NCBI RefSeq assembly: GCF_004121055.1
Contig: NZ_PYAL01000005.1
Coordinates: 434,001-498,000, forward strand
Reading direction: 5' to 3'
Source of the DNA: Achromobacter aloeverae
GTDB lineage: Bacteria; Pseudomonadota; Gammaproteobacteria; Burkholderiales; Burkholderiaceae_B
DNA: 64,000 nt
Positions 36,027 to 44,025 of the stretch are shown in pieces (the stretch's first letter is position 1; each line of letters begins with the position of its first letter). The notes beneath the pieces are model-generated. The model was not told where the DNA came from and did no database searches. It saw only the letters and a program-made list of their open reading frames with translations. The position numbers and the translations under genes were made by a program.

Positions 36027-36050
36027 GTTTCAACGCTTGCACGTTTCAAC
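36027..36050 (-). promoter_or_regulatory. Direct repeats GTTTCAACG upstream of the effector-like gene
   Basis: The 9-mer GTTTCAACG occurs at 36027-36035 and 36042-36050, a 15-base period. On the minus strand this reads CGTTGAAAC-N6-CGTTGAAAC, 22 bases before the ATG at 36005. GAAAC-type elements resemble ECF sigma -35 boxes or activator sites. The assignment is uncertain. Confidence 0.45.
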
Positions 36051-36059
36051 GAGTTGAGC

Positions 36060-36089
36060 GCCAGGCCGGGCCGCAAGACCCGGCCTGGC
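36060..36089. terminator. 11-bp perfect hairpin between trpE and the effector-like gene
   Basis: GCCAGGCCGGG (36060-36070) pairs perfectly with CCCGGCCTGGC (36079-36089) around an 8-base loop. No T tract follows on either strand. It lies about 115 bases after the trpE stop, so it may end the trpE transcript. Confidence 0.55.
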
Positions 36090-36204
36090 CGATTGCGCTG
36101 ATGAGTAACCACCCAAGCCGATAGGTTCGCTGCCCGCGCGCAACGCCGCTTGACGCCGCGTTGACGCTTGCCCCTTAAAGCCGGCATGGCGTGCCGATCA
36201 TGCC

Positions 36205-37725
36205 TTAGATCGGTTCGTCCAATCCGTTCTGCACCTGCTCGGCCGCGCGCAGGACGGCGCGCGCCTTGGCCTCGGTCTCGGCCCATTCCGCTTCCGGGCT
36301 GGAGTCGGCGACGATGCCGGCGGCTGCCTGCACATACAGCGTGCCATTCTTGATCACGCCCGTTCGGATGGCGATGGCCACGTCCATTTCGCCGCCGTAG
36401 CTCAGGTAGCCCGCCGCGCCGCCATAGATGCCGCGGCGCACGGGCTCCAGTTCATCGATCAGTTCCATGGCGCGTACCTTGGGCGCGCCGGTCAGCGTGC
36501 CGGCGGGGAAGGCCGCGCGCAGGACGTCCATGCTGGTCATGTCGGGGCTCAGGTTGCCGGCCACGTTGGAAACCAGGTGCATGACGTGAGAGTAGCGTTC
36601 GATGGCCATGGTGTCGGTCACCTTGACCGAGCCCACTTCGGCGACACGGCCGACGTCGTTGCGCGCCAGGTCGATCAGCATCACGTGTTCGGCGATTTCC
36701 TTGGGGTCGGCGCGCAGTTCCGCGGCCAGGGCGGCATCCTCCTCGGGCGTGCCGCCGCGCTTGCGCGTGCCGGCCAGCGGACGGATGGTGATCTGCGACT
36801 TCTCGGCGCCCTGGTCGATCACGCGCTCCTGCCGTACCAGGATCTCGGGCGAGGAGCCCACCACCTGGAAGTCGCCGAAGTTCCAGAAGTACATGTACGG
36901 TGACGGATTCAACGAGCGCAGCGCCCGATAGAGCGACAGCGGGGCGTCGCGGAAGGGCTTGGCGATGACCTGTCCCACCTGCACCTGCATCAGGTCGCCC
37001 GCGGCGATGTACTCCTTGGCGCGCCGTACGGCGGCCAGGTAGTCTTCCTTCTTGAAGTCGCGCCGCTCCTCGGTCTGCATGCTGGCGTGGCTATAGGGAA
37101 TTTCCACGGGCTTGCGCAGCTTGGCGCGCAGTTCGCGCAGGCGTTGCTGGGCTCGTCCGTAGGCCTCGGGCTGGCGGGGATCGGCGTAGACCATCAGGTA
37201 GATGCGGCCGGCCAGGTTGTCGACGATGACCAGTTCGTCGACGTGCAGCAGCATGATGTCCGGCGTGCCTTCGTCCATGCCGGCGGGAAAGGGCTTGACC
37301 GCCGGACCCAGGCGCGGCTCGATGTGGCGCACCGTGTCATAGCCGAAATAGCCGGCCAGGCCGCCGGCGAAGCGGGGCATCCCCGGGCGCAGCGCCACCT
37401 TGAAGCGGGCCTGGTATTGCTCGATGAAGGCCAGCGGATCGCCTTCGTGCGTCTCCACCACCTGGCCGTCGCGCAGGACTTCGGTCAGCGTGCCGCGGGC
37501 GCGGATCACGGTGCTGGCGGGCAGGCCGATGAAGGAATAGCGGCCGAAGCGTTCGCCGCCGACCACCGATTCCATCAGGCAGCTCATGCGGCCGCCTTGC
37601 GGGCCGGCGTGGGCCAGTTTCAGGTAGATCGCGAGCGGGGTGTCCAGGTCGGCGTAGGTCTCTGCCACCAGGGGGATGCGGTTATAGCCTTCCTTGGCCA
37701 GCGCTTTGAATTCCAGTTCGGTCAT
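36205..37725 (-). CDS. trpE: Anthranilate synthase component I
   Basis: TrpE makes anthranilate from chorismate with ammonia from TrpG. The 506-residue protein shows the N-terminal Trp-binding region LMESVVGGERFGRYSFIG (LxES motif), FAGGLAGYFGYDTVRHIE, MQVQVGQVIAKPF, RPLAGTRKRGGTPEED, IDLARNDVGRVAEVGSVKV and the C-terminal YGGAAGYLSYGGEMDVAIAIRTG. Feedback inhibition by Trp is expected from the LMES motif. It is preceded by a Trp-rich leader peptide and a rho-independent attenuator. Its usual neighbour trpG lies 11 kb away. Confidence 0.98.
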   Translation of the reverse strand: MTELEFKALAKEGYNRIPLVAETYADLDTPLAIYLKLAHAGPQGGRMSCLMESVVGGERFGRYSFIGLPASTVIRARGTLTEVLRDGQVVETHEGDPLAFIEQYQARFKVALRPGMPRFAGGLAGYFGYDTVRHIEPRLGPAVKPFPAGMDEGTPDIMLLHVDELVIVDNLAGRIYLMVYADPRQPEAYGRAQQRLRELRAKLRKPVEIPYSHASMQTEERRDFKKEDYLAAVRRAKEYIAAGDLMQVQVGQVIAKPFRDAPLSLYRALRSLNPSPYMYFWNFGDFQVVGSSPEILVRQERVIDQGAEKSQITIRPLAGTRKRGGTPEEDAALAAELRADPKEIAEHVMLIDLARNDVGRVAEVGSVKVTDTMAIERYSHVMHLVSNVAGNLSPDMTSMDVLRAAFPAGTLTGAPKVRAMELIDELEPVRRGIYGGAAGYLSYGGEMDVAIAIRTGVIKNGTLYVQAAAGIVADSSPEAEWAETEAKARAVLRAAEQVQNGLDEPI

Positions 37726-37769
37726 GTCGGTCTCGGGTGGGGGTTCGTTGCCAGCCGGGTGTAAACAGC

Positions 37770-37801
37770 AAAAAGCCCGGCCATCATATGGTTCCGGGCT
37801 T
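37770..37801 (-). terminator. trpE attenuator terminator
   Basis: On the minus strand AAGCCCGG pairs with CCGGGCTT (37801-37794 and 37780-37773) and an inner CCAT/ATGG stem extends it. A run of T residues (TTTTT, 37774-37770) follows. It lies 45 bases upstream of the trpE ATG and 58 bases downstream of the leader peptide stop, the classical attenuator position. Confidence 0.9.
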
Positions 37802-37859
37802 GGGGATTGTCCTGCTGTGTGCGGCGCCGTGTACGGATACGTTCAGCGCGGCGCGTCGG

Positions 37860-37934
37860 TCATCGCCACCCGGAAGACAAACGCCACCAGCGCCAGGTGG
37901 CGCGAGCGGGTTGCGACAGGGTCAGGGCGATCAT
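37860..37934 (-). CDS. trpL: trp leader peptide upstream of trpE
   Basis: A 24-codon open frame starts MIALTLSQPARA and continues TWRWWRLSSGWR to TGA. It has four Trp codons, two of them adjacent, in the last 12 positions. The Trp codons precede a rho-independent terminator in front of trpE. Ribosome stalling at low charged tRNA-Trp would favour an antiterminator. No strong ribosome site was found. It shows no obvious sequence kinship with the leader upstream of trpGDC beyond the WWR motif. Confidence 0.88.
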   Translation of the reverse strand: MIALTLSQPARATWRWWRLSSGWR

Positions 37935-37984
37935 GATCGTTGACGTTTGCGGTGTGGGGGCTGCGTGGGGATTGCTTGCGAGAA

Positions 37985-38025
37985 GGCAGTCTTCAAAGGC
38001 AGTCTTCAAGCCAGGCAGTCTTCAA
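37985..38025. repeat. Three direct repeats GGCAGTCTTCAA at the gph 3' end
   Basis: Perfect 12-bp copies lie at 37985-37996, 37998-38009 and 38014-38025. The third contains the gph stop codon (TGA at 38024-38022, minus strand). The first two lie in the trpE leader region just beyond. Confidence 0.92.
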
Positions 38026-38717
38026 GCCGTTTTCGGGATGGCGCCATCGCGCGCGATCCAGTCGGCGGCGTCGACCAGCGAGGCAACTATACCATCGACT
38101 TCCAGCGTACGCACGTCCACCCCCTCGTTGTAGCCGTAAGGCACCACCAGCACCCGCGTGCCCGCGCCGCGGCCCGCCTGGGTGTCGTTCAGGGAGTCGC
38201 CGATGGTGACGGCGCGCGCCGGCGGCACGTCCAGCAGGGTGCAGGCGTGCAACACGGGCTGCGGGTCGGGCTTCTTGCGTTCGCAGGTGTCGCCGCAGAC
38301 CACCGCCTGGAAAAAACCGGCCAGGCCGGTGCGTTGCAGCAGGGGCAGCGTGAATTCGGTGGGCTTGTTGGTGACGACGGCCAGCTTCAGGCCCAGGTCG
38401 CGCATTGCTTTCAGGCCGTCCAGGACGCCGTCGAACACCACGGCCTTGTCGCCGTTGACCAGATGGTAGTGGCGGTAGAAGGACTCCCGGCCTCGCTGGA
38501 ACAGCGCTTCGTCGCACGCATCGCCTTCCAGCGAGGCGGCCAGCGTGCGGCGCACCAGGTTATCCACGCCCTTGCCGACGAAGGTTGCGATGACGTCCTC
38601 GCGCAGCACGTCCATGCCCAGCTCCACGCGCATGGCGTTGGCGGCCATCGCCAGGTCGGGAATGGAGTCGAGCAGGGTCCCGTCGAGATCCAGCAGGGCG
38701 GCGCGGAAGGAGGTCAT
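38022..38717 (-). CDS. gph: Phosphoglycolate phosphatase
   Basis: Gph is a HAD hydrolase that removes 2-phosphoglycolate. The 231-residue protein has motif I LLDLDGTLLDSIPDL, motif II VVTNKPTEF, and motifs III/IV KKPDPQPVLHAC and VTIGDSLNDTQAGRGAG. The ATG at 38717 is preferred, with AGGAA about ten bases upstream; a GTG six codons upstream exists. It lies between rpe and trpE in the same order as in many betaproteobacteria. Its stop codon is inside a 12-bp direct repeat. Confidence 0.95.
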   Translation of the reverse strand: MTSFRAALLDLDGTLLDSIPDLAMAANAMRVELGMDVLREDVIATFVGKGVDNLVRRTLAASLEGDACDEALFQRGRESFYRHYHLVNGDKAVVFDGVLDGLKAMRDLGLKLAVVTNKPTEFTLPLLQRTGLAGFFQAVVCGDTCERKKPDPQPVLHACTLLDVPPARAVTIGDSLNDTQAGRGAGTRVLVVPYGYNEGVDVRTLEVDGIVASLVDAADWIARDGAIPKTA

Positions 38718-38797
38718 GAGCGTGGGTTCCTGCACAAGAAGGCGTAAGAGAAGGCGTAAGGACCGCGGCGGCGGCCGTCGTGGATGGGATTGCGGGA

Positions 38798-39499
38798 TCA
38801 GGCGGGCAGCGTCTTGGCGCGCGCCAGTTCCTGGCGCATGGCGTCGATGACCGCCTTGTAGTCGGGCTTGCCGAAGATCGCCGATCCGGCGACGAAGGTA
38901 TCGGCGCCGGCCGCATGGATCTGCGCGATGTTCTCCACTTTTACGCCGCCGTCGACCTCCAGCGCGATGTGATGGCCGCCGGCTTCGGTCCAGCGGTCGA
39001 TGCGCGCGCGCGCCTGGCGCAGCTTGACCAGGGCGTTGTCGATGAAGCTCTGGCCGCCGAAGCCCGGGTTGACCGACATGATCAGCACCAGGTCCAGCTT
39101 GTCCATCACATAGTCCATGTGCTCCAGCGACGAGGCCGGATTGAAGACCAGGCCGGCCTTGCAGCCATGGTCGCGGATCAGCGACAGCGTGCGGTCGATA
39201 TGACGCGTGGCTTCCGGGTGGAAGGAAATGATGTCGGCGCCGGCCTTGGCGAACTCCGGGATGAGCGCGTCCACCGGCTCGACCATCAGGTGCACGTCGA
39301 TGGGCGCCTTGACGTGCGGACGGATTGCGGCACAGACCATGGGGCCGATGGTGAGGTTGGGGACGTAATGGTTGTCCATGACGTCGAAGTGGATCCAGTC
39401 CGCGCCGGCCTCGACGACGTTGCGCACTTCTTCGCCCAGGCGGGCGAAATCGGCGGACAGGATGCTGGGGGCGATGCGGGGGGCGGGAGTCAGGGACAT
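38798..39499 (-). CDS. rpe: Ribulose-phosphate 3-epimerase
   Basis: Rpe interconverts ribulose 5-phosphate and xylulose 5-phosphate. The 233-residue TIM barrel has [43 protein letters not shown], the metal/catalytic His and Asp residues, [11 protein letters not shown] and [11 protein letters not shown]. It is the first gene of rpe-gph-trpE on the minus strand and divergent from apaG. Together with pgl and gnd, 7 kb away, it covers most of the pentose phosphate steps present in the window. Confidence 0.97.
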   Translation of the reverse strand: MSLTPAPRIAPSILSADFARLGEEVRNVVEAGADWIHFDVMDNHYVPNLTIGPMVCAAIRPHVKAPIDVHLMVEPVDALIPEFAKAGADIISFHPEATRHIDRTLSLIRDHGCKAGLVFNPASSLEHMDYVMDKLDLVLIMSVNPGFGGQSFIDNALVKLRQARARIDRWTEAGGHHIALEVDGGVKVENIAQIHAAGADTFVAGSAIFGKPDYKAVIDAMRQELARAKTLPA

Positions 39500-39672
39500 G
39501 ATCGGCGGCGCTCGTGCAAGGAAGGAGGGCGGCGGGAATTCAGGGGATAATGTGCCATTATTGCAGTTTGCCGCGGCGGACGCGGCGGGCGGGGCGGCCT
39601 CCTGGCCGCGCGGCGTGTTCCCGTCCTTCCGCCGGGCGGGCTGTCACGCCACCCTGGAGAGCCGGAAATCCC

Positions 39673-40047
39673 GTGAAACCCTACGATCTTTCCGTGACGG
39701 TCGAGCCGCGCTTCGTGCCCGACCAGTCCGACCCCGGCGAGCAGCAATATGTGTTCGCCTACACGGTCCGTATCACCAATACCGGGCAGAACCCGGCGCA
39801 GGTCATCAGCCGCCACTGGATCATCATCGACGGCAACGAGCGCGTGCAGGAAGTGCGCGGCCTGGGCGTCGTCGGCCAGCAACCCCTGCTGGCCCCGGGC
39901 GAGACCTTCGAATACACCAGCGGCTGTCCGCTGCCCACGCCCGTCGGCACCATGCGCGGCACCTATCATTGCGTGGGCGAGAACGGCATACCCTTCGAAG
40001 TGGCCATCCCCGAATTCCTGCTGGCGATGCCGCGGACCTTGCATTGA
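39673..40047 (+). CDS. apaG: ApaG (Co2+/Mg2+ efflux-associated protein)
   Basis: ApaG is a small fibronectin-like beta protein; its mutants affect metal tolerance but the biochemical role is unclear. The 124-residue protein has the family pattern VFAYTVRITNTGQNPAQVISRHWIIIDGNERVQEVRGLGVVGQQPLLAPGETFEYTSG and GTMRGTYHCVGENGIPFEVAIPEF. A GTG start at 39673 gives the standard family length; the longer open frame from 39514 has no support. Confidence 0.95.
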   Translation: MKPYDLSVTVEPRFVPDQSDPGEQQYVFAYTVRITNTGQNPAQVISRHWIIIDGNERVQEVRGLGVVGQQPLLAPGETFEYTSGCPLPTPVGTMRGTYHCVGENGIPFEVAIPEFLLAMPRTLH

Positions 40048-40184
40048 AAGCGCCCCGCGCGCCGGCCTCATGACGACGATCATGCCGGCCGGCGGCGGCG
40101 TCCGCCCGCATGGGCCGCCGGCCCCTGTGGCCATTCCGGCCGGACCTTACCCGTATGTCTCAGAATTCCCGAAGATTTTCCCGC

Positions 40185-41573
40185 ATGAACCGTTACGTTT
40201 TCTTGACCATGGGCCGTCCTGGGGCGAAAACGCCGCCCGCGACAGTCCATGACGCCGGCCGCGCGACGCGAAGACATGCGCCCGTGGCCGCGATCCTGGC
40301 CGCGACCGTCGTGCTGGCCGGCTGCTCGACCCTGGAGTCCGAACCCGAGACGCCCGAAACCCCGAGCGTGCCCGCCGTCATCGCGCCGGAAAGCCCCCTG
40401 ACGGTGCCGCCCCTGTCGGCCCTGCCGGACACCGCGCCGCGCGCCCTGGCCGGACGATTCCAGCGCGTCAACTACGCCGACCTGCCGCGTTGGCGCGACG
40501 ACGACCTCGCGCACTTCTGGCCGCTGTTCCTGCGCAATTGCAAAGGCCTGATGCGGCCGACGTCGGGCAGCCTGGCGGTGCCCGCCCGCGCGGCGCCGCG
40601 TGCCTGGCAGCCGGTCTGCGCGGCCGCCATCGACCCTGCCCGCATGCCTGCCGCGAACGACCCCGAAAGCGTCCGGCGCTTCCTGCAGGCCTACCTGCAA
40701 CCATGGCGCCTGCTGGGCGCCGACGGCAAGCCGGCCAGCAATACGGTCACCGGCTATTACGAGCCGCTGGTGCGGGGCTCGCGCACGCAGGGCGGGCTGC
40801 ACCAATGGCCCCTGTACGCGCCGCCGGCGGACCTGCTGACCATAGACCTGGGATCCATCTATCCGGAACTCGCGGGCAAGCGGGTGCGCGGCAAGCTGGA
40901 CGGCAAGCGCGTGGTGCCCTATGACACCCGTGCCGCCATGGACGCCAATCCGGCGCGCCGGCCGCCCGCGCTGGTCTACGTCGACGATCCGGTGGACAAC
41001 TTTTTCCTGCAAGTGCAGGGCTCCGGTCGCGTCCTGCTGACGGACGGCCCGGACGCGGGCAAGACCATACGCCTTGCCTATGCCGATCACAACGGCCAGC
41101 CGTATATGTCGATCGGCCGCTGGCTGGTGGAAAAGGGCCAGATGACGGCGGACCAGGCGTCGATGCAGAATATTCGCGCCTGGGCGCAGCGTAATCCGGG
41201 CCGCGTGCAGGAAATGCTCAACGCCAATCCGGCGGTGGTGTTCTTCCGGGAAGAGCCGGTGACGGATCCCGAACTGGGACCGCGCGGGGCCTATGGCCTG
41301 CCGCTGGCGCCCCGCCGGTCCGTCGCGGTCGACGCCAGTTTTGTCCCGCTGGGCACGCCCGTATTCCTGGATACCACCATGCCGGCGTCGGAGCAGCCGT
41401 TCGACCGGCTGGTCTTCGCCCAGGATACGGGGACGGCCATACGCGGGGCGGCGCGCACCGACCTTTACTGGGGCTACGGCGACGAAGCCGGACAACTGGC
41501 GGGTCGCATGAAGCAGCGCGGCCAGATGTGGGTGTTGTGGCCCAAACAGGCAGGGGAGCCGTCGGCGCGATGA
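40185..41573 (+). CDS. mltA: Membrane-bound lytic murein transglycosylase A
   Basis: This outer membrane lipoprotein cleaves peptidoglycan glycan strands to anhydromuropeptides. The 462-residue protein has a signal with lipobox VVLAGC, Cys at residue 47 for this start. The MltA domain shows VTGYYEPLVRGSRT, GKLDGKRVVPYDTRAAM, VDNFFLQVQGSGRVLL and the 3D domain GPRGAYGLPLAPRRSVAVDASFVPLGTPVFLDT ending in AQDTGTAIRGAARTDLYWGYG with conserved Asp residues. The start is uncertain: 40185 is favoured, with alternatives at 40110 and 40209. Its stop overlaps the next start (ATGA). Confidence 0.93.
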   Translation: MNRYVFLTMGRPGAKTPPATVHDAGRATRRHAPVAAILAATVVLAGCSTLESEPETPETPSVPAVIAPESPLTVPPLSALPDTAPRALAGRFQRVNYADLPRWRDDDLAHFWPLFLRNCKGLMRPTSGSLAVPARAAPRAWQPVCAAAIDPARMPAANDPESVRRFLQAYLQPWRLLGADGKPASNTVTGYYEPLVRGSRTQGGLHQWPLYAPPADLLTIDLGSIYPELAGKRVRGKLDGKRVVPYDTRAAMDANPARRPPALVYVDDPVDNFFLQVQGSGRVLLTDGPDAGKTIRLAYADHNGQPYMSIGRWLVEKGQMTADQASMQNIRAWAQRNPGRVQEMLNANPAVVFFREEPVTDPELGPRGAYGLPLAPRRSVAVDASFVPLGTPVFLDTTMPASEQPFDRLVFAQDTGTAIRGAARTDLYWGYGDEAGQLAGRMKQRGQMWVLWPKQAGEPSAR

Positions 41574-42739
41574 CCAAGGAAATTCTCGTTTGCGGCGCCG
41601 GCATCGTCGGCCTGGCGACCGCGCTGGCCCTGGCCAGGCGCAAGCAGCCGGTGGCGATCCTGGCTCCCGCGGCGGCGCCGCTGCCGGCGGCCGGCGACCC
41701 GTATTTCCCGCGGGTGTACGCCATTTCCCCGGCCAGCCAGCGTTTCCTGGCCGAACTGGGCATCTGGGACGCGCTGCCGGCCGACCGCATCATGCCGGTG
41801 GATGCCATGGAAATCCATGGCGACGCCGACGGCAGCGTGACGCTCGACGCCTGGCAGGCGGCCGTGCCGCGCCTGGCCTGGATCGCCGAGTCCAGCGAAA
41901 TCGAGCGTGTGCTGATGCAGGCCGTCCGCTGGTCGGGCATTTCGTGGGTCCAGGACCGCTGCGTCGGCTACCAGGGCGGCGCGGTGTTGACCGAGCAGGG
42001 CGGGCAATTGCGCGCCAGCCTGGCCATCGGCGCCGACGGCGCCCGGTCGCCCCTGCGCGAGGCAGCAGGCTTGCAGCAGCAGTCGCGGCCCTATGACGAC
42101 ATCGCCCTGGTCACGCACCTGGATGCGGAAATACCTCATCAGGGCGCTGCCCTGCAGTGGTTTCGCGAAGATGGCGTGCTGGCGCTGCTGCCCTTGCCGG
42201 ACAGCGCGCGCGGACCACAGGTCTCGCTGGTCTGGTCGCTGCGCAGCGACGCCGCCCGGGCCATCCAGGCATTGCCGCCGGCGGAGCAGGCCGTGCGGCT
42301 GGAGGCCGACCTGGCGCTTGCCACCGCCGGCCGGCTGGGCCGGTTGACCGTCAACGCGCCGATACACGGATTTCCGCTGTTCCTCGAACAATCGCAAATG
42401 ATCGCCCCGGGCGTTGCCCTGGTGGGCGATGCCGCGCATCGCGTGCATCCGCTGGCCGGACAGGGGTTGAACCTGGGCCTGGGAGATGCCCAGGCGTTGG
42501 CGCAGGCCGTGGCCGACCGGGAATCGTTCCGCGAAGCCGGCGACATCCGGGTGCTGCGGCGTTATCGCCGCGCCCGGGCCGAGCCGCTGCTGGCCATGCG
42601 CCTGGCCACCGATGGCCTGCACCGCCTGTTCGGCAGCCACGCCACGCCCCTGGCCTGGCTGCGCAATGCCGGCATGTCCTGGGTGGACCGGACGCCCATG
42701 CTCAAGCGTCGCCTGATTGCGCAGGCCTCCGGGCTATGA
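41570..42739 (+). CDS. FAD-dependent monooxygenase, UbiH/UbiF/VisC family
   Basis: This flavoprotein hydroxylase family works in ubiquinone synthesis. The 389-residue protein has the FAD dinucleotide fold EILVCGAGIVGLATALALARRKQP, the middle motif LAIGADGARSPLREAAG (DG motif) and the second FAD motif GVALVGDAAHRVHPLAGQGLNLGLGDAQALA. The start overlaps the mltA stop by four bases. Which ring position it hydroxylates is unclear; several paralogues usually exist in one genome. Confidence 0.9.
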   Translation: MTKEILVCGAGIVGLATALALARRKQPVAILAPAAAPLPAAGDPYFPRVYAISPASQRFLAELGIWDALPADRIMPVDAMEIHGDADGSVTLDAWQAAVPRLAWIAESSEIERVLMQAVRWSGISWVQDRCVGYQGGAVLTEQGGQLRASLAIGADGARSPLREAAGLQQQSRPYDDIALVTHLDAEIPHQGAALQWFREDGVLALLPLPDSARGPQVSLVWSLRSDAARAIQALPPAEQAVRLEADLALATAGRLGRLTVNAPIHGFPLFLEQSQMIAPGVALVGDAAHRVHPLAGQGLNLGLGDAQALAQAVADRESFREAGDIRVLRRYRRARAEPLLAMRLATDGLHRLFGSHATPLAWLRNAGMSWVDRTPMLKRRLIAQASGL

Positions 42740-42899
42740 TCGGCAGCCGTGGTCCATGGATATCGCCGACTCGCTCGGCCGCCATCGCCCGGGCCGTGGA
42801 TCCCTGGACCCATGAACCCTCTGGATGGATCGGTGTCCAACGCCTATGTCCTGTCGGTATCGCGGGAAAGCTGTCGTCGCGTCCTGTCGCTGTGCCGCT

Positions 42900-42922
42900 G
42901 TCTGTGTCGCCGTCTGTGTCGC
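42900..42922 (+). repeat. Two 12-bp units GTCTGTGTCGCC before the dsbC ribosome site
   Basis: The unit at 42900-42911 is repeated at 42912-42922 (11 of 12 bases), with degenerate copies upstream. The array ends two bases before TAGGAG, the ribosome site of the dsbC-like gene. Confidence 0.75.
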
Positions 42923-42935
42923 TTTAGGAGATGTA

Positions 42936-43814
42936 ATGAATTTTCGACTCTGGTCCGCCGTCGCGGCCCTGGCGGGCGCGCTGGCCCTGTCCGCGCCCGC
43001 GCAGGCGCAGGACAAGACCATTTCCACGCAATCGGCTGGCCAGCCCGCCGGTCCGGGTGAAAAAGTCACCGGCACCGGCCAGCCCGCCGGCCCGGGCGAC
43101 AAGGTCTATGGCACCAACCGTCCGGCGCCCGCCGGCGCCAAGGTTGTCGGCACCAGCCAGATGCAGGGGTCGGCCGACCCGGCTGCCGACGAGGTAAAGC
43201 GCCGTTTCGCGGAGCGCTTCCCGGACATGCAGGTCACCGCGGTGCGCCGCACCCCCTACGGTCCCTTCGAGGTGCAGCTGGGCATGGACCTGGTCTATAC
43301 CAACGAGGCGGTTTCCTGGGTGATGGAAGGACCGCTGATCGACGCCGCCACGCGCCGCGACATGACGCGGGAAAGCCAGGAGAAGATCGGCGCCGTCCCC
43401 TTCGACCAGCTGCCGCTGGACCTGGCCATCAAGCAGGTGCGGGGCAATGGCTCGCGCAAGGTGGCGATTTTCGAGGATCCCAACTGCGGCTACTGCAAGC
43501 AACTGCGCCACACCCTGGAAGGGCAGACCGACCTGACCATCTATACCTTCCTCTACCCCATCCTGGCGCCGGACTCCAAGACCAAGGTGCGCGATGTCTG
43601 GTGCGCGTCCGACAGGGCCGCCACCTGGGACGACTGGATGCTGCGCGGCAAGACGCCGCCGACCGCGAATTGCAGTGCGCCCGTGGACAAGCTGCTGGCG
43701 CTGGGCCAGCAGCTGATGGTGCGCGGTACTCCCACGCTGTTCTTCGCCAACGGCGCGCGCGTCAGCGGCGCCTTGCCGGTCGAGGAATTGCAGGCACGCC
43801 TGAACGCCAAGTAG
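42936..43814 (+). CDS. dsbC: Periplasmic thiol:disulfide interchange protein, DsbC type
   Basis: This is a periplasmic disulfide isomerase. The 292-residue protein has a signal peptide (LWSAVAALAGALALSAPAQAQ), then three imperfect 13-residue repeats (residues 35-73: GQPAGPGEKVTGT and variants), a DsbC dimerisation domain (about 80-140) and a thioredoxin-fold domain with active site CGYC (184-187) and cis-Pro in VRGTPTLFF. A second Cys pair (DVWC and ANC) matches the structural disulfide of DsbC. AGGAG lies six bases before the ATG. The repeats are not a usual DsbC feature. A rho-independent terminator follows. Confidence 0.94.
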   Translation: MNFRLWSAVAALAGALALSAPAQAQDKTISTQSAGQPAGPGEKVTGTGQPAGPGDKVYGTNRPAPAGAKVVGTSQMQGSADPAADEVKRRFAERFPDMQVTAVRRTPYGPFEVQLGMDLVYTNEAVSWVMEGPLIDAATRRDMTRESQEKIGAVPFDQLPLDLAIKQVRGNGSRKVAIFEDPNCGYCKQLRHTLEGQTDLTIYTFLYPILAPDSKTKVRDVWCASDRAATWDDWMLRGKTPPTANCSAPVDKLLALGQQLMVRGTPTLFFANGARVSGALPVEELQARLNAK

Positions 43815-43866
43815 GCGCAGGGTCATGCCTTGCCCGGTGTCGGGCAGGGCAAGCGTCCATGCACGT

Positions 43867-43895
43867 CGCCGTCGCTTTGCGACGGCGATTCTTTT
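43867..43895 (+). terminator. Rho-independent terminator after dsbC
   Basis: A perfect 9-bp stem CGCCGTCGC/GCGACGGCG (43867-43875 and 43879-43887) with loop TTT is followed by ATTCTTTT. Confidence 0.92.
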
Positions 43896-44025
43896 ATGCT
43901 CGCAGGAAATACGGGATAGCCTCAAGAAGTACCGACCAGGAGCGGTACCGCACCCAGGGAATTCCGGTATCGGCAGATCTGCCTCGGCTCGCGCCCCCTC
44001 ATTTTTCCCTCCCCAGGAGACGGCT

